The notes under the pieces: model-generated | What the model was told of the DNA's origin: nothing | Databases searched by the model: none | The model's input: the letters and a program-made list of their open reading frames with translations, nothing else | Assembly: GCA_003485185.1 (NCBI GenBank) | Contig: DNAS01000189.1 | Span: 26,719 to 37,361 of the forward strand | DNA: 10,643 bases | Direction of reading: 5' to 3' | From: Phycisphaerales bacterium | GTDB lineage: Bacteria > Planctomycetota > Phycisphaerae > SM23-33 | Shown: positions 1 through 5,934 of the stretch, in pieces | How positions within the stretch are numbered: the stretch's first letter is position 1 | How the letters are laid out: each line of letters starts with the position of its first letter | Made by a program: the position numbers and the translations under genes

Positions 1-1
1 C

Positions 2-688
2 GCCGTCGAGGCGGAAATCCGCGACCTGCGGACCAGGATCGAACGCCTCGGAAACGTCAACCTCGACGCCATCTCCGAGCAGGAGGAACTCGAGCAACGC
101 CACGAGTTCCTGGGCAAGCAGCTGTCCGACGTGACCGCCTCCCAGACCCAGCTCAACGAGCTGATCCGCCGGATCAACAAGGAAAGCCGCGAGATGTTCC
201 TGGAGACCTTCGCGAAGATCCGCGAGAACTTCCAGCAATTGTTCCGCAAGCTCTTCGGCGGGGGAAAGGCCGACATCCTCCTGCTCAACGAGGAGGACGT
301 CCTGGAAAGCCCCATCGAGATCGTCGCCCGTCCGCCCGGAAAGGAAACCCGCACCCTGACGCTGCTGTCCGGCGGCGAGAAGACCATGACCGCCCTGTCG
401 CTGCTGTTCAGCATCTTCCAGAGCCGCCCCAGCCCGTTCTGCCTGCTGGACGAGGTCGACGCCGCCCTCGACGAAGCCAACACCGAGCGGTTCGGAACGC
501 TCGTCCGCGAATTCGTTCATACCAGCCAGTTCATCGTCATCACCCACGCCAAGCGCACCATGAGCATGGCCGACGTGCTTTACGGCGTGACCATGCAGGA
601 GCCCGGCATCTCCACGAGGATCAGCGTTCGCTTCGAGGAAGTGGACAAGGCCCTCGAAAACGACCTGGAGCCCGCCGGCGTGTCGTAG
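2..688 (+). CDS. smc: Chromosome segregation protein SMC, C-terminal part (5' end outside window)
   Basis: The frame is open from base 2, so only the last 228 residues of the protein are present. SMC proteins form the ATP-driven DNA-tethering core of condensin (with ScpA and ScpB) and act on the nucleoid. The fragment begins in the returning coiled coil, with the family-typical LGNVNLDAISE stretch around residues 17-27. It then enters the C-terminal ATPase head: the ABC signature LSGGEK at about residues 122-127 and Walker B CLLDEVDAALDEAN with Asp150 and Glu151. The switch-like region ITHAKRTM follows. The tail after the last conserved strand (ISVRFEE) is short, as is normal. The Walker A motif and hinge lie upstream of the window. 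RecN or another SMC-like ATPase is possible but less likely, because the VNLDAI and FCLLDEVDAALD wording is that of bacterial SMC. Confidence 0.93.
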   Translation, partial: AVEAEIRDLRTRIERLGNVNLDAISEQEELEQRHEFLGKQLSDVTASQTQLNELIRRINKESREMFLETFAKIRENFQQLFRKLFGGGKADILLLNEEDVLESPIEIVARPPGKETRTLTLLSGGEKTMTALSLLFSIFQSRPSPFCLLDEVDAALDEANTERFGTLVREFVHTSQFIVITHAKRTMSMADVLYGVTMQEPGISTRISVRFEEVDKALENDLEPAGVS

Positions 689-700
689 TGCGCCGAGGAC

Positions 701-802
701 AGAAGACCGTCAGGCCGCGAAACAGTCTTCTCACGGTCGCCGGTCTTCGGTATCCGGTCCTTGAGCTCCCGTTCTTCTTGCCTGTTTTCTTGCCGAACAG
801 GC
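701..802. repeat. Heptamer-periodic repeat patch with two short inverted repeats
   Basis: The sequence shows four consecutive 7-bp units sharing CGGT at 734-761: CGGTCGC, CGGTCTT, CGGTATC, CGGTCCT. Just upstream, AGAAGAC (701-707) is inverted as GTCTTCT (725-731). GAAGACCG (702-709) is also inverted as CGGTCTTC (741-748). Downstream, GCCTGTT (780-786) and AACAGGC (796-802) form a 7-bp stem with a 9-nt loop. No T-run follows, so this is not an obvious terminator. Short tandem repeats with 7-bp period are known as dispersed intergenic repeats in other bacteria such as cyanobacteria. Whether this one is dispersed cannot be told from a single copy. Confidence 0.5.
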
Positions 803-881
803 GTGCGGGTCGTCATGCTGTAGGGTGAAACTGCCGGTCGGGTCCGTCGGTCGGGGTTCCCTTCGGAGAAGGGATGGCGCG

Positions 882-1073
882 GTGAGACAGGCATCAGACG
901 TCGGAAACAGAAGACGGGAAGCCCTGGCCCTGGACGGCCGGGCGGCACGCTGTCTTCGGGACGTGTTCGAACAGATGGATCGCATCCTTGCCGCCGACAA
1001 CGCCCAGGCGGGTCTGCGGCCTCTGGTGAGACTGCTGATTCGCCTGCGATGTCTGCGGGCCCTGTTGGAGTAG
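882..1073 (+). CDS. Possible small hypothetical protein (63 aa)
   Basis: A GTG-started ORF of 63 residues. A good Shine-Dalgarno-like run, GGAGAAGGG (865-873), lies 8 bases before the GTG. A GTG at 825 is in frame but has no ribosome site. The product is very Arg/Leu-rich, with a likely amphipathic helix in the second half (RDVFEQMDRILAADNAQAG followed by PLVRLLIRLRCLRALLE). It has no signal peptide and no domain I recognise. It sits between the smc end and a strong terminator 9 bases after its stop, so it could be the last gene of the smc transcript. In DNA this GC-rich, chance ORFs of this size are common. The ribosome site and terminator placement are the only support. Confidence 0.33.
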   Translation: MRQASDVGNRRREALALDGRAARCLRDVFEQMDRILAADNAQAGLRPLVRLLIRLRCLRALLE

Positions 1074-1081
1074 CCCCACCC

Positions 1082-1120
1082 CGCCCCGGTCGCGACAATG
1101 CCGCGCCCGGGGCGATTTTT
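1082..1120 (+). terminator. Rho-independent terminator downstream of smc / small ORF
   Basis: CGCCCCGG (1082-1089) pairs perfectly with CCGGGGCG (1107-1114). An inner CGCG/CGCG step (1091-1094 with 1102-1105) extends the stem to about 12 bp across one mismatch, leaving the loop ACAATGC. The stem is followed by A and five Ts (1116-1120), with a further 8-T run at 1127-1134. It separates the smc region from the PEP-CTERM gene. Confidence 0.8.
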
Positions 1121-1142
1121 CCCTCGTTTTTTTTAACCCGAC

Positions 1143-1148
1143 TATAAT
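1143..1148 (+). promoter_or_regulatory. Candidate -10 box of the PEP-CTERM gene promoter
   Basis: A perfect TATAAT lies in GC-rich DNA about 70 bases before the gene start, just after a terminator and an 8-T run (1127-1134) that could act as an UP-like element. No good -35 hexamer lies 16-18 bases upstream, so strength and sigma factor are uncertain. Confidence 0.45.
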
Positions 1149-1159
1149 GAGTTAAACAA

Positions 1160-1186
1160 GGATGCCGGCGGGTGCTCGGGGCATCC
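1160..1186 (+). promoter_or_regulatory. Leader hairpin upstream of the PEP-CTERM gene
   Basis: GGATGCC (1160-1166) and GGCATCC (1180-1186) form a perfect 7-bp stem around a 13-nt loop. The hairpin lies between the candidate -10 box and the ribosome binding site, so it would be in the 5' untranslated region. No T-run follows. A role in mRNA stability or translation is possible but unproven. Confidence 0.4.
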
Positions 1187-1214
1187 GCGATTTGTGACCC
1201 GGAGGAGACAATTT

Positions 1215-1958
1215 GTGAGAAACTTACCGCTCATCATCCTGCTCGCCGTCCTGTGTTTCGCATCGGTCGTTTCGGCTGCAACCTACACCGGAAGCCTGAC
1301 TTACACGCCGCCCGCCCCGCCGGGAACCACTGACGGGCTGTTCGTATCCGGCTATTCCGCCCAGTGGCCCAGTTACACCGTCACGCTCTCCTGGACCGTG
1401 ACCGACACGGACAACTCCCAGCCGGGATATCCGTGGAAATACACCTACACGTTCGGGCATTCCGGCTCCGATGCCACCATCAGCCACATTATCATTGAAG
1501 GCTCGCAGGGCATCAGCGAGGCGAACGTCGTCGGTCTGACCGGCGCGACGCTGTCGTCGGCCGGACTCCAGACCGTTCTGTCGGGCAACCCGGACATGCC
1601 GGAAGACCTCTACGGGCTGCGGTTCAACCCGCTCTCGACCGTCACGAGCATGACGTGGACGTTTTTCAGCGACCGCCAGCCGGTCTGGGGCGACTTCTAC
1701 GCCCGCTGCGGAAACAAGCAGAACTTGGGAGTGAACCTCGCCTACAACTACAACAAGGATGGCTCTGGCGCGGAACTGGGGTTCCTGGACCCCAACAGCA
1801 ACAACACGGTCCGCGATGACGTGGACCCCAGCGCCCCGGCAGCCAACGGATCGTTGAACTTCCACATTCTCGTCCCGGACTCGGTCGTTCCCGAGCCGGG
1901 CACGTTGAGCCTGCTGGCGCTGGGCGCCGCGGGCCTGTGGAACCGCCGACGGAAATAG
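1215..1958 (+). CDS. Secreted PEP-CTERM sorting domain protein, function unknown
   Basis: The start is set at GTG 1215 because GGAGGAG (1201-1207) lies 7 bases before it and a textbook signal peptide follows: hydrophobic residues 4-19, then probable cleavage at VVSA|ATY (21/22). An earlier in-frame GTG at 1194 would put the ribosome site inside the gene. The 247-residue product is exported. The mature part is rich in Thr, Ser, Gly, Asn and aromatic residues, suggesting a beta-sandwich. At the C terminus, PEP (226-228), a hydrophobic stretch (229-242) and RRRK (244-247) form a PEP-CTERM signal. In the family this signal is recognised by an exosortase, which places proteins at the surface or in extracellular polymer. 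No exosortase gene is in the window. It has its own candidate promoter and flanking terminators, so it is probably monocistronic. The body of the protein is not recognised. Confidence 0.9.
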   Translation: MRNLPLIILLAVLCFASVVSAATYTGSLTYTPPAPPGTTDGLFVSGYSAQWPSYTVTLSWTVTDTDNSQPGYPWKYTYTFGHSGSDATISHIIIEGSQGISEANVVGLTGATLSSAGLQTVLSGNPDMPEDLYGLRFNPLSTVTSMTWTFFSDRQPVWGDFYARCGNKQNLGVNLAYNYNKDGSGAELGFLDPNSNNTVRDDVDPSAPAANGSLNFHILVPDSVVPEPGTLSLLALGAAGLWNRRRK

Positions 1959-1976
1959 CTGCACTCGGGCGCGACA

Positions 1977-2007
1977 GCGGGCAGGTCGTTCACGACGGCC
2001 TGCCTGC
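1977..2007 (+). terminator. Hairpin, possible terminator after the PEP-CTERM gene
   Basis: GCGGGCAGG (1977-1985) pairs with CCTGCCTGC (1999-2007) with one G-T wobble. TCGT (1986-1989) and ACGA (1992-1995) can extend the stem past a 3-nt bulge. The following bases (TTGCATTT) are only moderately T-rich, so termination is plausible but not strong. Confidence 0.45.
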
Positions 2008-2052
2008 TTGCATTTCCGGCGCGCCCGCGAACGCCAATCCCCGCGCCAGCGG

Positions 2053-2080
2053 TTGCGAACCGCGCCGCGACTGCTACAAT
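2053..2080 (+). promoter_or_regulatory. Candidate sigma-70-type promoter of dapL
   Basis: TTGCGA (2053-2058) is separated by 16 bases from TACAAT (2075-2080), and a TG at 2072-2073 gives an extended -10 (TGCTACAAT). Transcription would start near 2087, leaving a leader of about 60 bases before dapL. This may be the promoter for the whole downstream run of + strand genes. Confidence 0.55.
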
Positions 2081-2148
2081 TGCCCTCCTTGACGGCGGGC
2101 GATGCGCGCTCGCGACGAATCCGCAATGCGCACGAAAGGCAACGTCTC

Positions 2149-3327
2149 ATGGAATTCCAGCAGGCGGAACGGTTGAACAAGCTGCCCCCCTACCTCTTTG
2201 CCGACCTGAGGCGGAAGATGGCTGCTGCCCGGGAAAAGGGCGTCAAGGTCCTTCGCATCGACATCGGCGACCCGGACCTTCCCACGCCGGACCCGGTCGT
2301 GCGGGAGATGATCCGCGCGGTCGACGACCCCGGCGACCCGGATCGCCATCGCTACGGCTGCGACAGGCCGGTGGCGCAGTTCCCCGAGGCGGTGCGGAAT
2401 TTCTACCAGCGCCGCTACGGCGTGACGCTCGCGCCCGAACAGGTCGTCGCCACTACCGGAAGCAAGGACGCCATCGTCCAGTTCTGCATGGGACTGATGA
2501 ACCCCGGCGACGTCGGCATCGCGCCCATGCCGGGGTATCCGACGTACAACATCGGTCACGTCTTCTGCTCCGGCGAGACGTACCAGGTTCCGCTGCGGGC
2601 GGAAAACGGCTGGCTGCTCGACTTCGACGAGATTCCCCCGGAGATCCGCCGCCAGGCGAAGGTGCTCTGGCTGAACTATCCGAACAATCCCACGTCGGCT
2701 GTGGCGCCGCTTGAATTCTTCGCGCGGGCGGTGGAATTCGGGCGGCAGAACAACCTTCTCATCGCGCACGACGCCGCCTACAGCGAGAACACCTACGACG
2801 GATACCGCGCCCCCAGCATCCTCCAGGTTCCGGGCGCCGACGAGGTGGCCGTCGAGTTCTTCAGTCTGTCCAAGGCGTTCAACATGACCGGGTGGCGCGC
2901 GGGATTCGTCGTCGGAAACGCCTCGGCCGTCAAGGCACTCAACACGGTCAAGGAAAACGTGGACAATGGCTCGCTGCGGGCCATCCAGTTCGCCGCGGCC
3001 AAGGCGCTCGACCAGGCCGACACGCTCGTTGGGCCTATCAACGCCATCTACCAGAAGCGGCGCGACCTGGTGGTCGACACGCTCAACAAGGCCGGATGGA
3101 CGCTCGAAAAGCCCAAGGCCACCATCTATATCTGGGCCCCCGTGCCGGAAAAATATGCCGGAAACAGCGGGAAATTCGTCGCCGACCTGCTCGAAAAGAC
3201 CGGCGTGATGGTCACCCCGGGCCGCGGCTACGGACAATGGGGCGAAGGCTACTTCCGCATCAGCCTGACCTACGGAGACGTCGTGCTGGCCGAAGCCATG
3301 GACCGAATCATCCAGATGAAAATGTGA
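2149..3327 (+). CDS. dapL: LL-diaminopimelate aminotransferase (PLP fold type I)
   Basis: DapL converts L-tetrahydrodipicolinate and glutamate to LL-diaminopimelate in one step, bypassing the acyl-blocked DapD/C/E route to lysine and peptidoglycan. It is cytosolic. ATG 2149 is chosen because the product then begins with the family-typical ERLNKLPPYLFADLRRK. The upstream in-frame extension (from 2008) crosses the promoter and is not conserved-looking. The product has 392 residues, normal for the family. Visible motifs are IGDPDLPTP (39-47), NYPNNPT (176-182), HDAAYSE (207-213; Asp208 and Tyr211 bind PLP), SLSKAFNMTGWRAGF with PLP-lysine Lys242 and Arg250, and YFRISLT with the carboxylate-binding Arg370. 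Another class I aminotransferase specificity (alanine or aspartate) cannot be excluded. However, the N terminus and the FF/SLSKxFNMTGWR wording favour DapL, and the DapL route is known in Planctomycetota. Confidence 0.88.
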   Translation: MEFQQAERLNKLPPYLFADLRRKMAAAREKGVKVLRIDIGDPDLPTPDPVVREMIRAVDDPGDPDRHRYGCDRPVAQFPEAVRNFYQRRYGVTLAPEQVVATTGSKDAIVQFCMGLMNPGDVGIAPMPGYPTYNIGHVFCSGETYQVPLRAENGWLLDFDEIPPEIRRQAKVLWLNYPNNPTSAVAPLEFFARAVEFGRQNNLLIAHDAAYSENTYDGYRAPSILQVPGADEVAVEFFSLSKAFNMTGWRAGFVVGNASAVKALNTVKENVDNGSLRAIQFAAAKALDQADTLVGPINAIYQKRRDLVVDTLNKAGWTLEKPKATIYIWAPVPEKYAGNSGKFVADLLEKTGVMVTPGRGYGQWGEGYFRISLTYGDVVLAEAMDRIIQMKM

Positions 3328-3333
3328 AAAGAA

Positions 3334-3372
3334 GTGGTGAGTGGTGAGTGACGGATGGAAGTTCGGATGGAA
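3334..3372 (+). repeat. Short tandem repeats around the start of the 138-aa gene
   Basis: GTGGTGA occurs twice in tandem (3334-3340, 3341-3347) with a partial third unit GTGA (3348-3351). Immediately after, CGGATGGAA occurs at 3352-3360 and again at 3364-3372, a 12-bp period. The second repeat duplicates the ATG, giving two in-frame starts at 3355 and 3367. Neither has a strong Shine-Dalgarno; GGTGAG in the heptamers could be a weak one. Confidence 0.7.
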
Positions 3373-3771
3373 ACAACCGCGGGACTCGGCAAGGCGGCTG
3401 AGGTCTGGTTGAACGGAAACCTGCTGACCGTCTGCGATAATCTCAGCACGGCGGGGCAGCGCTGCCCGCCGGGCCTGCTGGATCGCGTGGAATTCACCTA
3501 CGTCTGCAACGAGGCGCGGGACTGGCCCCAGGCCATCGCCGACAACCCCGCCCACCGGCGGATTCTCCATTCCGTCAAGGGGTGGGCGTACGAGGGGTTC
3601 GGGCGCGTCGTCTCGCTCATGCCGACGGTCATCGATTTCGGGCTGCTGAAGATGGAAGACCCCAACTGGACCAGTGACGAGTCGCTCCTGGGCGCGTACG
3701 TTCGCATCCCGATCGACCGCCTGGAACTGCGGAACGCTCGCGAGCCCGACTGGCCGACGAACGCGAGGTAA
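3355..3771 (+). CDS. Conserved-looking hypothetical protein (138 aa)
   Basis: I do not recognise this family. The product is 138 residues from ATG 3355, or 134 from ATG 3367; the start is ambiguous because the region is duplicated. There is no signal peptide or membrane segment, so it is probably cytosolic. It has mixed alpha/beta character. Residues 18-50 (WLNGNLLTVCDNL, then LLDRVEFTYVC) look like two beta-hairpins, with cysteines at about 27, 38 and 51. A central stretch reads GWAYEGFGRVVSLMPTVIDFGLL, and the end is polar. Codon use matches the neighbours. It lies 27 bases after dapL and 38 bases before the UroD-like gene on the same strand, so co-transcription is likely. That context hints at small-molecule metabolism but does not define a job. 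Confidence 0.75.
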   Translation: MEVRMETTAGLGKAAEVWLNGNLLTVCDNLSTAGQRCPPGLLDRVEFTYVCNEARDWPQAIADNPAHRRILHSVKGWAYEGFGRVVSLMPTVIDFGLLKMEDPNWTSDESLLGAYVRIPIDRLELRNAREPDWPTNAR

Positions 3772-3809
3772 CGGCGCCGGCCGGGGCGAACAAAAGGAAA
3801 GGAACCATC

Positions 3810-4865
3810 ATGCCGATGACTCCGCGGGAACGATGGCTGGCCCTGCTGAACGGGCAGAAGCCCGACCGCATTCCCACCGACTACTGGGCCACGGACGAAG
3901 TGACGCGGCGTCTCCAGAAGGAACTGGGCTGCGCCGACCGCCACGAATTGTTCGACAAGCTGCACATCGACGGCCTGGACACCCTCGGGCTGTCGCCCAA
4001 CAAGATCTACTACGCCAATCGCCCCGACGCGGATATGTGGGGCATCGCCTTCCGCACGGTCAACTACGGAAGCGGCACATACTCCGAAGTGGCGTCCCAT
4101 CCGCTGGCTGAGATGACGACCGTCGAGCAGATTCACGCGCATCGGTGGCCCGATCCCGACGATTACGACTGGGACGCGTTCCGCCGGAAAGCGAAAAAGC
4201 TTTCGGGACGGCGCGCGGTCCGCTGCGGCAGTTACGAGCCGTTCCTTCTCTACTGTCGGATGCGCGGCATGGAGCAGGCCATGATGGACCTGCTGGCGGA
4301 GCCCGAGATCGCCGAGGCGATCCTGACGCACCTGTTCGACTACCACTACCGCGTCAACGAGCGGGCGTTCGACATCGCCCGCGGAAAGGTGGACTTGACT
4401 TATGTCGCCGAGGACCTGGGCAGCCAGCACGGGCTGCTGATGGGATTGGAGCAGATTCGCCGCTTCCTCCTTCCGAACCAGAAAAAGATGGCCGACCTCG
4501 CCCGCAGCCACGGGATTCACATCTTCTACCACACCGACGGGGCCGCGCGGGACGTCATCCCCGACCTGATCCGCGTCACGGGCATCGAGATTCTCAACCC
4601 GATCCAGTGGCGCTGCCCGGGCATGGAGCGCGAGGGGCTCGTGCGCGACTTCGCCGACCAGGTGGTCTTCCACGGCGCGGTGGACAACCAGCAGACGCTC
4701 CCGTTCGGCAGCGTGGCGGACGTCCGCAACGAGGTGCTGGACAACCTGCGCATCTTCGCCCCGGCCCGGTGGATCTGCGCGCCGTGCCACAACCTTCAGC
4801 CGGTCTCGCCCACGGAGAACATCGTGGCGATGTACGAGACGATCTGGGAGCACGGCCGGCTCTGA
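3810..4865 (+). CDS. Uroporphyrinogen decarboxylase / MtaA-CmuA family protein
   Basis: The product has 351 residues with the UroD-like TIM-barrel pattern: MTPRERWLALLNGQKPDRIP at the start, a central PFLLYCRMRGMEQAMMDL, and near the end HGAVDNQQTLPFGS and CAPCHNLQPVSPTENI. The family includes haem-pathway UroD and zinc-dependent methyltransferases that move methyl groups between corrinoid proteins, coenzyme M or aromatic ethers. True UroD N-terminal arginine motifs are not evident, so this is more likely a methyltransferase-type or uncharacterised paralogue. The zinc site is atypical: the usual HxC is H241-T-D (HTDG), while Cys323, Cys326 and His327 sit at the late ligand position. ATG 3810 is preferred over ATG 3816 because AGGAAAGG (3795-3802) lies 7 bases before it. 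No corrinoid protein gene is nearby, so the substrate is unknown. Confidence 0.82.
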   Translation: MPMTPRERWLALLNGQKPDRIPTDYWATDEVTRRLQKELGCADRHELFDKLHIDGLDTLGLSPNKIYYANRPDADMWGIAFRTVNYGSGTYSEVASHPLAEMTTVEQIHAHRWPDPDDYDWDAFRRKAKKLSGRRAVRCGSYEPFLLYCRMRGMEQAMMDLLAEPEIAEAILTHLFDYHYRVNERAFDIARGKVDLTYVAEDLGSQHGLLMGLEQIRRFLLPNQKKMADLARSHGIHIFYHTDGAARDVIPDLIRVTGIEILNPIQWRCPGMEREGLVRDFADQVVFHGAVDNQQTLPFGSVADVRNEVLDNLRIFAPARWICAPCHNLQPVSPTENIVAMYETIWEHGRL

Positions 4866-4876
4866 GAGTGCCGAAC

Positions 4877-5347
4877 ATGACCGAGACCACCGCCTATATC
4901 GCGTTGGGCAGCAACCTGGGCGACCGGGCGGCACGCCTGCGGCTGGCGATCGACTTCCTCGGCGCGGAAAAGGGCGTGCGGGTGGTGCGCGTCTCGCGGT
5001 TCCTCGAGACCGAGCCCGTCGGCCCACTCGGGCAGCGGAAGTTCCTCAACGCCGTGGCGGAACTGGCCACCACGCTCGATCCCCACGCGCTGCTGGAGGT
5101 GTTGCAGGACATCGAGTACCGCCTCGGGCGCGACCGCGACGTGGAGCTGCGCTGGGGCCCGCGCACGTGCGACCTGGACCTGCTGCTGTACGGCGATAGG
5201 GTCCTGGAAACCGACGAGCTGACGATCCCCCACCCGCGAATGCACGAGCGGCAATTCGTGCTCGAACCCCTGGCGGAAATCGCCCCCGACGCGGTCCACC
5301 CCGTCCTGGGGCGCACCATCAGCGAACTGCTGGAGAACCTGCCGTGA
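4877..5347 (+). CDS. folK: 2-amino-4-hydroxy-6-hydroxymethyldihydropteridine diphosphokinase (HPPK)
   Basis: HPPK transfers pyrophosphate from ATP to 6-hydroxymethyl-7,8-dihydropterin, the step before dihydropteroate synthase in folate synthesis; it is cytosolic. The 156-residue product has the full family pattern: IALGSNLGDR near the N terminus (residues 8-17), ETEPVG, QRKFLNAVAEL, and the signature RWGPRTCDLDLLLYG starting at Arg92, in which Asp99 and Asp101 are the expected magnesium ligands. IPHPRMHERQFVLEPLAEIAP closes the domain. ATG 4877 is preferred; an in-frame GTG at 4868 would add only three residues. The gene starts 11 bases after the UroD-like gene, and its stop overlaps the start of the next gene in a GTGA, so translation is probably coupled. 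It is single-domain, not fused to FolB or FolP. Confidence 0.95.
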   Translation: MTETTAYIALGSNLGDRAARLRLAIDFLGAEKGVRVVRVSRFLETEPVGPLGQRKFLNAVAELATTLDPHALLEVLQDIEYRLGRDRDVELRWGPRTCDLDLLLYGDRVLETDELTIPHPRMHERQFVLEPLAEIAPDAVHPVLGRTISELLENLP

Positions 5348-5934
5348 GCGCCGCGCTGGTGAGCATCGTCGGCGCGCCGGCGTCGGGAAAGACCACCCTC
5401 GCAGAGTACCTCGCCGCCGAGATGCCGGCGACGCTTCTTCGCGAGGACTACGCGGGCAACCCGTTCCTGGCCGACTCCTGCGCCGGGCGCGCGGAGGCCC
5501 GCCTGCCGGGACAGCTCTACTTCCTGATGTCCCGCGTGGCGCAGTTGAACGAATCTCACTGGCCGGCCGACGGCGTGGTGGTGACGGACTACGGGTTCTG
5601 CCAGGATGCGATTTTTGCGCGACTGCGCCTGGGGGCCGACGATTTGCGCCTCTACGAGCGGATCGCCCGCCGCGTGGGCGGGTTGGTGCATCCGCCGGCG
5701 GTATTGGTGCTGCTGGAGGCGCCGCCCGAGGTGCTGCTGGAGCGGATCGCCCGGCGCGGGCGGGACTTCGAGAAGACCCTCACCGCGGCGTTTCTCTCCG
5801 AGATCGCCGAGGCGTACAATACCGCGGTGGCCGAGGCCCGCTGCCCCGTGCTGCGGGTGGACTGTCACGCGCAGGACCTTCGCCGGCAGGACTGTCGCGC
5901 CGAACTGGTCCACAGGATTCGGGAAAATCTATGA
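5344..5934 (+). CDS. Deoxynucleoside kinase family protein (dNK/dGK/dCK-like)
   Basis: The product (196 residues) is a P-loop kinase that phosphorylates deoxynucleosides in the salvage route to dNTPs; it is cytosolic. Motifs in order are the P-loop GAPASGKTT (10-18), the substrate-side segment REDYAGNPFL, PGQLYFLMSR (family pattern QLYFLxxR), DYGFCQDAIFA in the place of the family's DRS-type motif, and the lid-like RIARRGRDFEKT followed by a helix ending YN. Base specificity cannot be told from sequence. The GTG start at 5344 overlaps the folK stop by four bases, and the stop overlaps panC by four bases (ATGA). It is therefore embedded in a translationally coupled folK-kinase-panC unit. A thymidylate or other NMP kinase is less likely, because the DYGF and RGRDFE segments are those of deoxynucleoside kinases. 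Confidence 0.85.
   Translation: MSAALVSIVGAPASGKTTLAEYLAAEMPATLLREDYAGNPFLADSCAGRAEARLPGQLYFLMSRVAQLNESHWPADGVVVTDYGFCQDAIFARLRLGADDLRLYERIARRVGGLVHPPAVLVLLEAPPEVLLERIARRGRDFEKTLTAAFLSEIAEAYNTAVAEARCPVLRVDCHAQDLRRQDCRAELVHRIRENL

Noticed and set aside
780..802. GCCTGTT/AACAGGC hairpin as a terminator of smc
   Set aside because: The stem is short and no T-run follows on either strand. The convincing terminator is at 1082-1120.
580..1098. 172-codon ORF on the - strand over the smc end and the following gap
   Set aside because: It overlaps the conserved smc ATPase end, is Pro/Arg/Gly-rich without domain-like patterning, and reads through the terminator and repeat patch. It is a typical chance ORF of GC-rich DNA.
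1194..1214. GTG 1194 as start of the PEP-CTERM gene
   Set aside because: It would put the strong GGAGGAG site inside the gene and add polar residues before a signal peptide that is already complete from GTG 1215.
2074..3570. Long - strand ORF opposite dapL (498 codons)
   Set aside because: It is an antisense shadow of a clear aminotransferase gene and spans the dapL promoter and two gene boundaries.
4145..4876. N-terminal extension of the folK frame back into the UroD-like gene
   Set aside because: The extension is Arg/Pro/Gly-rich out-of-frame translation of the UroD-like gene. HPPK begins at ATG 4877.
3498..5027. Long - strand ORF opposite the UroD-like gene (509 codons)
   Set aside because: It overlaps three + strand genes with family motifs and its product shows only low-complexity composition.
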